64,000 bases of DNA from positions 1-64,000 of the forward strand of contig NZ_JBLWTL010000010.1 in NCBI RefSeq assembly GCF_048270095.1, written 5' to 3'. Source of the DNA: Maricaulis sp048270095. Its GTDB lineage: Bacteria > Pseudomonadota > Alphaproteobacteria > Caulobacterales > Maricaulaceae. Every line of letters begins with the position of its first letter. Position 1 is the first letter of the stretch. A model generated the notes under the pieces. The model saw only the letters and a program-made list of their open reading frames with translations. It did not search any database and had not been told where the DNA came from. Shown one piece after another: positions 63,059-64,000 of this stretch. The position numbers and the translations under genes were made by a program.

Positions 63059-64000
63059 ATGATCGCTGAACTCGGCCAGGCCGCCCTCATTCTCGCTTTT
63101 GTTGTCGCCCTCTTGCAGGCCGTGCTCGGCTTTGCCGGCGTGGCAGTCCGCGACCCGGTTTTTCACGGCTTTTCGCGGGCCGGCGCGCTGGCCCAGTTCG
63201 TGCTGGTCGCTTCCGCCTTCGCCTGTCTGACAGCGTTGTTTGTGGTGTCGGATTTTTCCGTGCTTGTGGTGGCCCAGAACTCGCACACGCTGAAGCCCTT
63301 CCTCTACAAACTCTCCGGCGTCTGGGGCAATCATGAAGGTTCGATGCTGCTCTGGGCCTTGATCCTGACCGGCTATACGGGGGCGTTGGCCGTGCTGGGG
63401 CAACATGTGGCGCCGCGCCTGATCACGCTGACCTTTTCGGTACAATCGCTGATCACCGCGGCCTTTCTCGCCTTCCTGATCTTCACCTCCAACCCCTTCG
63501 CGCGGCTGTTTCCGGTGCCGCTTGACGGGGCCGATCTCAACCCTCTGCTCCAGGACCCGGGTCTCGCCTCGCATCCGCCCATGCTCTATGCCGGCTATGT
63601 CGGGTTTTCGATCACCTTCTCCTTCGCGGTCGCGGCCCTGATCGAGGGGCGGGTTGATGCGCGCTGGGCGCGGATCGTGCGGCCCTGGGCGCTGACGGCC
63701 TGGACCTTCCTGACGGTCGGCATCGCGCTCGGCGCCAGCTGGGCCTATTACGAGCTGGGCTGGGGCGGCTGGTGGGCCTGGGACCCGGTGGAGAACGCCT
63801 CGCTCATGCCCTGGCTGGCGGGCACGGCCTTCATCCATTCGCTGCGGGTGATGGAAAAGCGCGACACGCTCAAGGCCTGGACCATATTGCTGGCGCTGCT
63901 CACTTTCTCGCTGTCGCTGGCGGGAACTTTCCTGGTCCGTTCCGGTATCATTACCTCCGTCCACGCCTTTGCGGTCGATCCGGAGCGCGGTGTGTTTATT
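63059..64000 (+). CDS. ccmF: Cytochrome c biogenesis heme lyase subunit CcmF (5' part)
   Basis: The frame is open from the ATG at 63059 (MIAELGQAALILAFVVALLQ) to the window end, 314 codons, and is cut there. The hallmark WWD/tryptophan-rich motif is present (GWGGWWAWDPVENASLMPWL), along with LYKLSGVWGNHEGSMLLW, SHPPMLYAGYVGFS and the following helices. CcmF with CcmH attaches heme to apocytochrome c. About half of a normal CcmF lies in the window. The gene just upstream is an unrelated kinase, not ccmE. Confidence 0.95.
   Translation, partial: MIAELGQAALILAFVVALLQAVLGFAGVAVRDPVFHGFSRAGALAQFVLVASAFACLTALFVVSDFSVLVVAQNSHTLKPFLYKLSGVWGNHEGSMLLWALILTGYTGALAVLGQHVAPRLITLTFSVQSLITAAFLAFLIFTSNPFARLFPVPLDGADLNPLLQDPGLASHPPMLYAGYVGFSITFSFAVAALIEGRVDARWARIVRPWALTAWTFLTVGIALGASWAYYELGWGGWWAWDPVENASLMPWLAGTAFIHSLRVMEKRDTLKAWTILLALLTFSLSLAGTFLVRSGIITSVHAFAVDPERGVFI

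Overview
The window looks like a chromosomal segment of a GC-rich, stalked or budding marine alphaproteobacterium of the Maricaulis/Hyphomonadaceae type. The reasons are the uniformly high-GC coding style, the gatCAB, ruvX and ccmF gene types, and above all an almost complete holdfast (hfs) polysaccharide locus, which is a hallmark of Caulobacterales and Maricaulales. I see no prophage, transposase, plasmid or CRISPR functions. This taxonomic call is inference from gene content, not from a marker-gene search.

Layout. 1-407: paired inverted copies of a short palindromic repeat (REPIN-like), seen again at 6479-6760. 482-8165: a Tat-exported tandem-repeat protein, an AEC transporter with ruvX, the gatC-gatA-(two small membrane proteins)-gatB block and an MscS channel. 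8182-11080: a lipase-like protein, an Fe(II)/2OG-type oxygenase and a GST. 11190-25866: an orphan membrane protein, a Sel1-like small protein, and the holdfast locus: hfsD divergent from hfsA-hfsB-hfsC, then on the opposite strand hfsF-hfsG-hfsH-second GT2, then hfsK overlapping a secreted GH5 glycosidase, then hfsE. 26057-33256: SulP permease, a beta-propeller/amidohydrolase fusion and a penicillin-acylase-family hydrolase. 33272-37504: GFA protein, alpha-carbonic anhydrase, GST with trhO, and a ParD-like protein with methionine aminopeptidase. 37529-45713: two tandem secreted paralogues of an unrecognised family, a Rieske oxygenase with an amino-acid permease interrupted by an amber codon, and an RND efflux pair. 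46078-51525: an iron-uptake operon (exbB-exbD-exbD-tonB-TonB-dependent receptor-PKHD hydroxylase) behind a Fur-box-like palindrome. 51630-53425: a WYL regulator divergent from an epoxide-hydrolase-like gene across a perfect palindrome. 53456-54160: a eukaryote-like Rho-family small GTPase carrying a twin-arginine signal-like N-terminus, followed by a 905-bp non-coding tract with repeats and a large inverted repeat, then tRNA-Ser(GCU). 55401-64000: a small Cys-containing secreted protein, an enoyl-CoA hydratase/glutaryl-CoA dehydrogenase pair, PutP-like symporter, a repetitive secreted protein with a peptidoglycan-binding domain, a secreted NUC1-type nuclease, a P-loop kinase and the 5' part of ccmF.

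How the parts work together: the central cluster encodes lipid-linked initiation (HfsE), sugar addition (HfsG and a second GT2), deacetylation (HfsH), N-acylation (HfsK), flipping (HfsF), polymerisation (HfsC) and export (HfsA/B/D) of an adhesive polysaccharide. The iron operon is a self-contained energised outer-membrane uptake module. The most unexpected gene is the Rho/Rac-like GTPase at 53456-54160. It keeps the nucleotide-binding motifs but has lost both residues classically needed for GTP hydrolysis, and it begins with an export signal.
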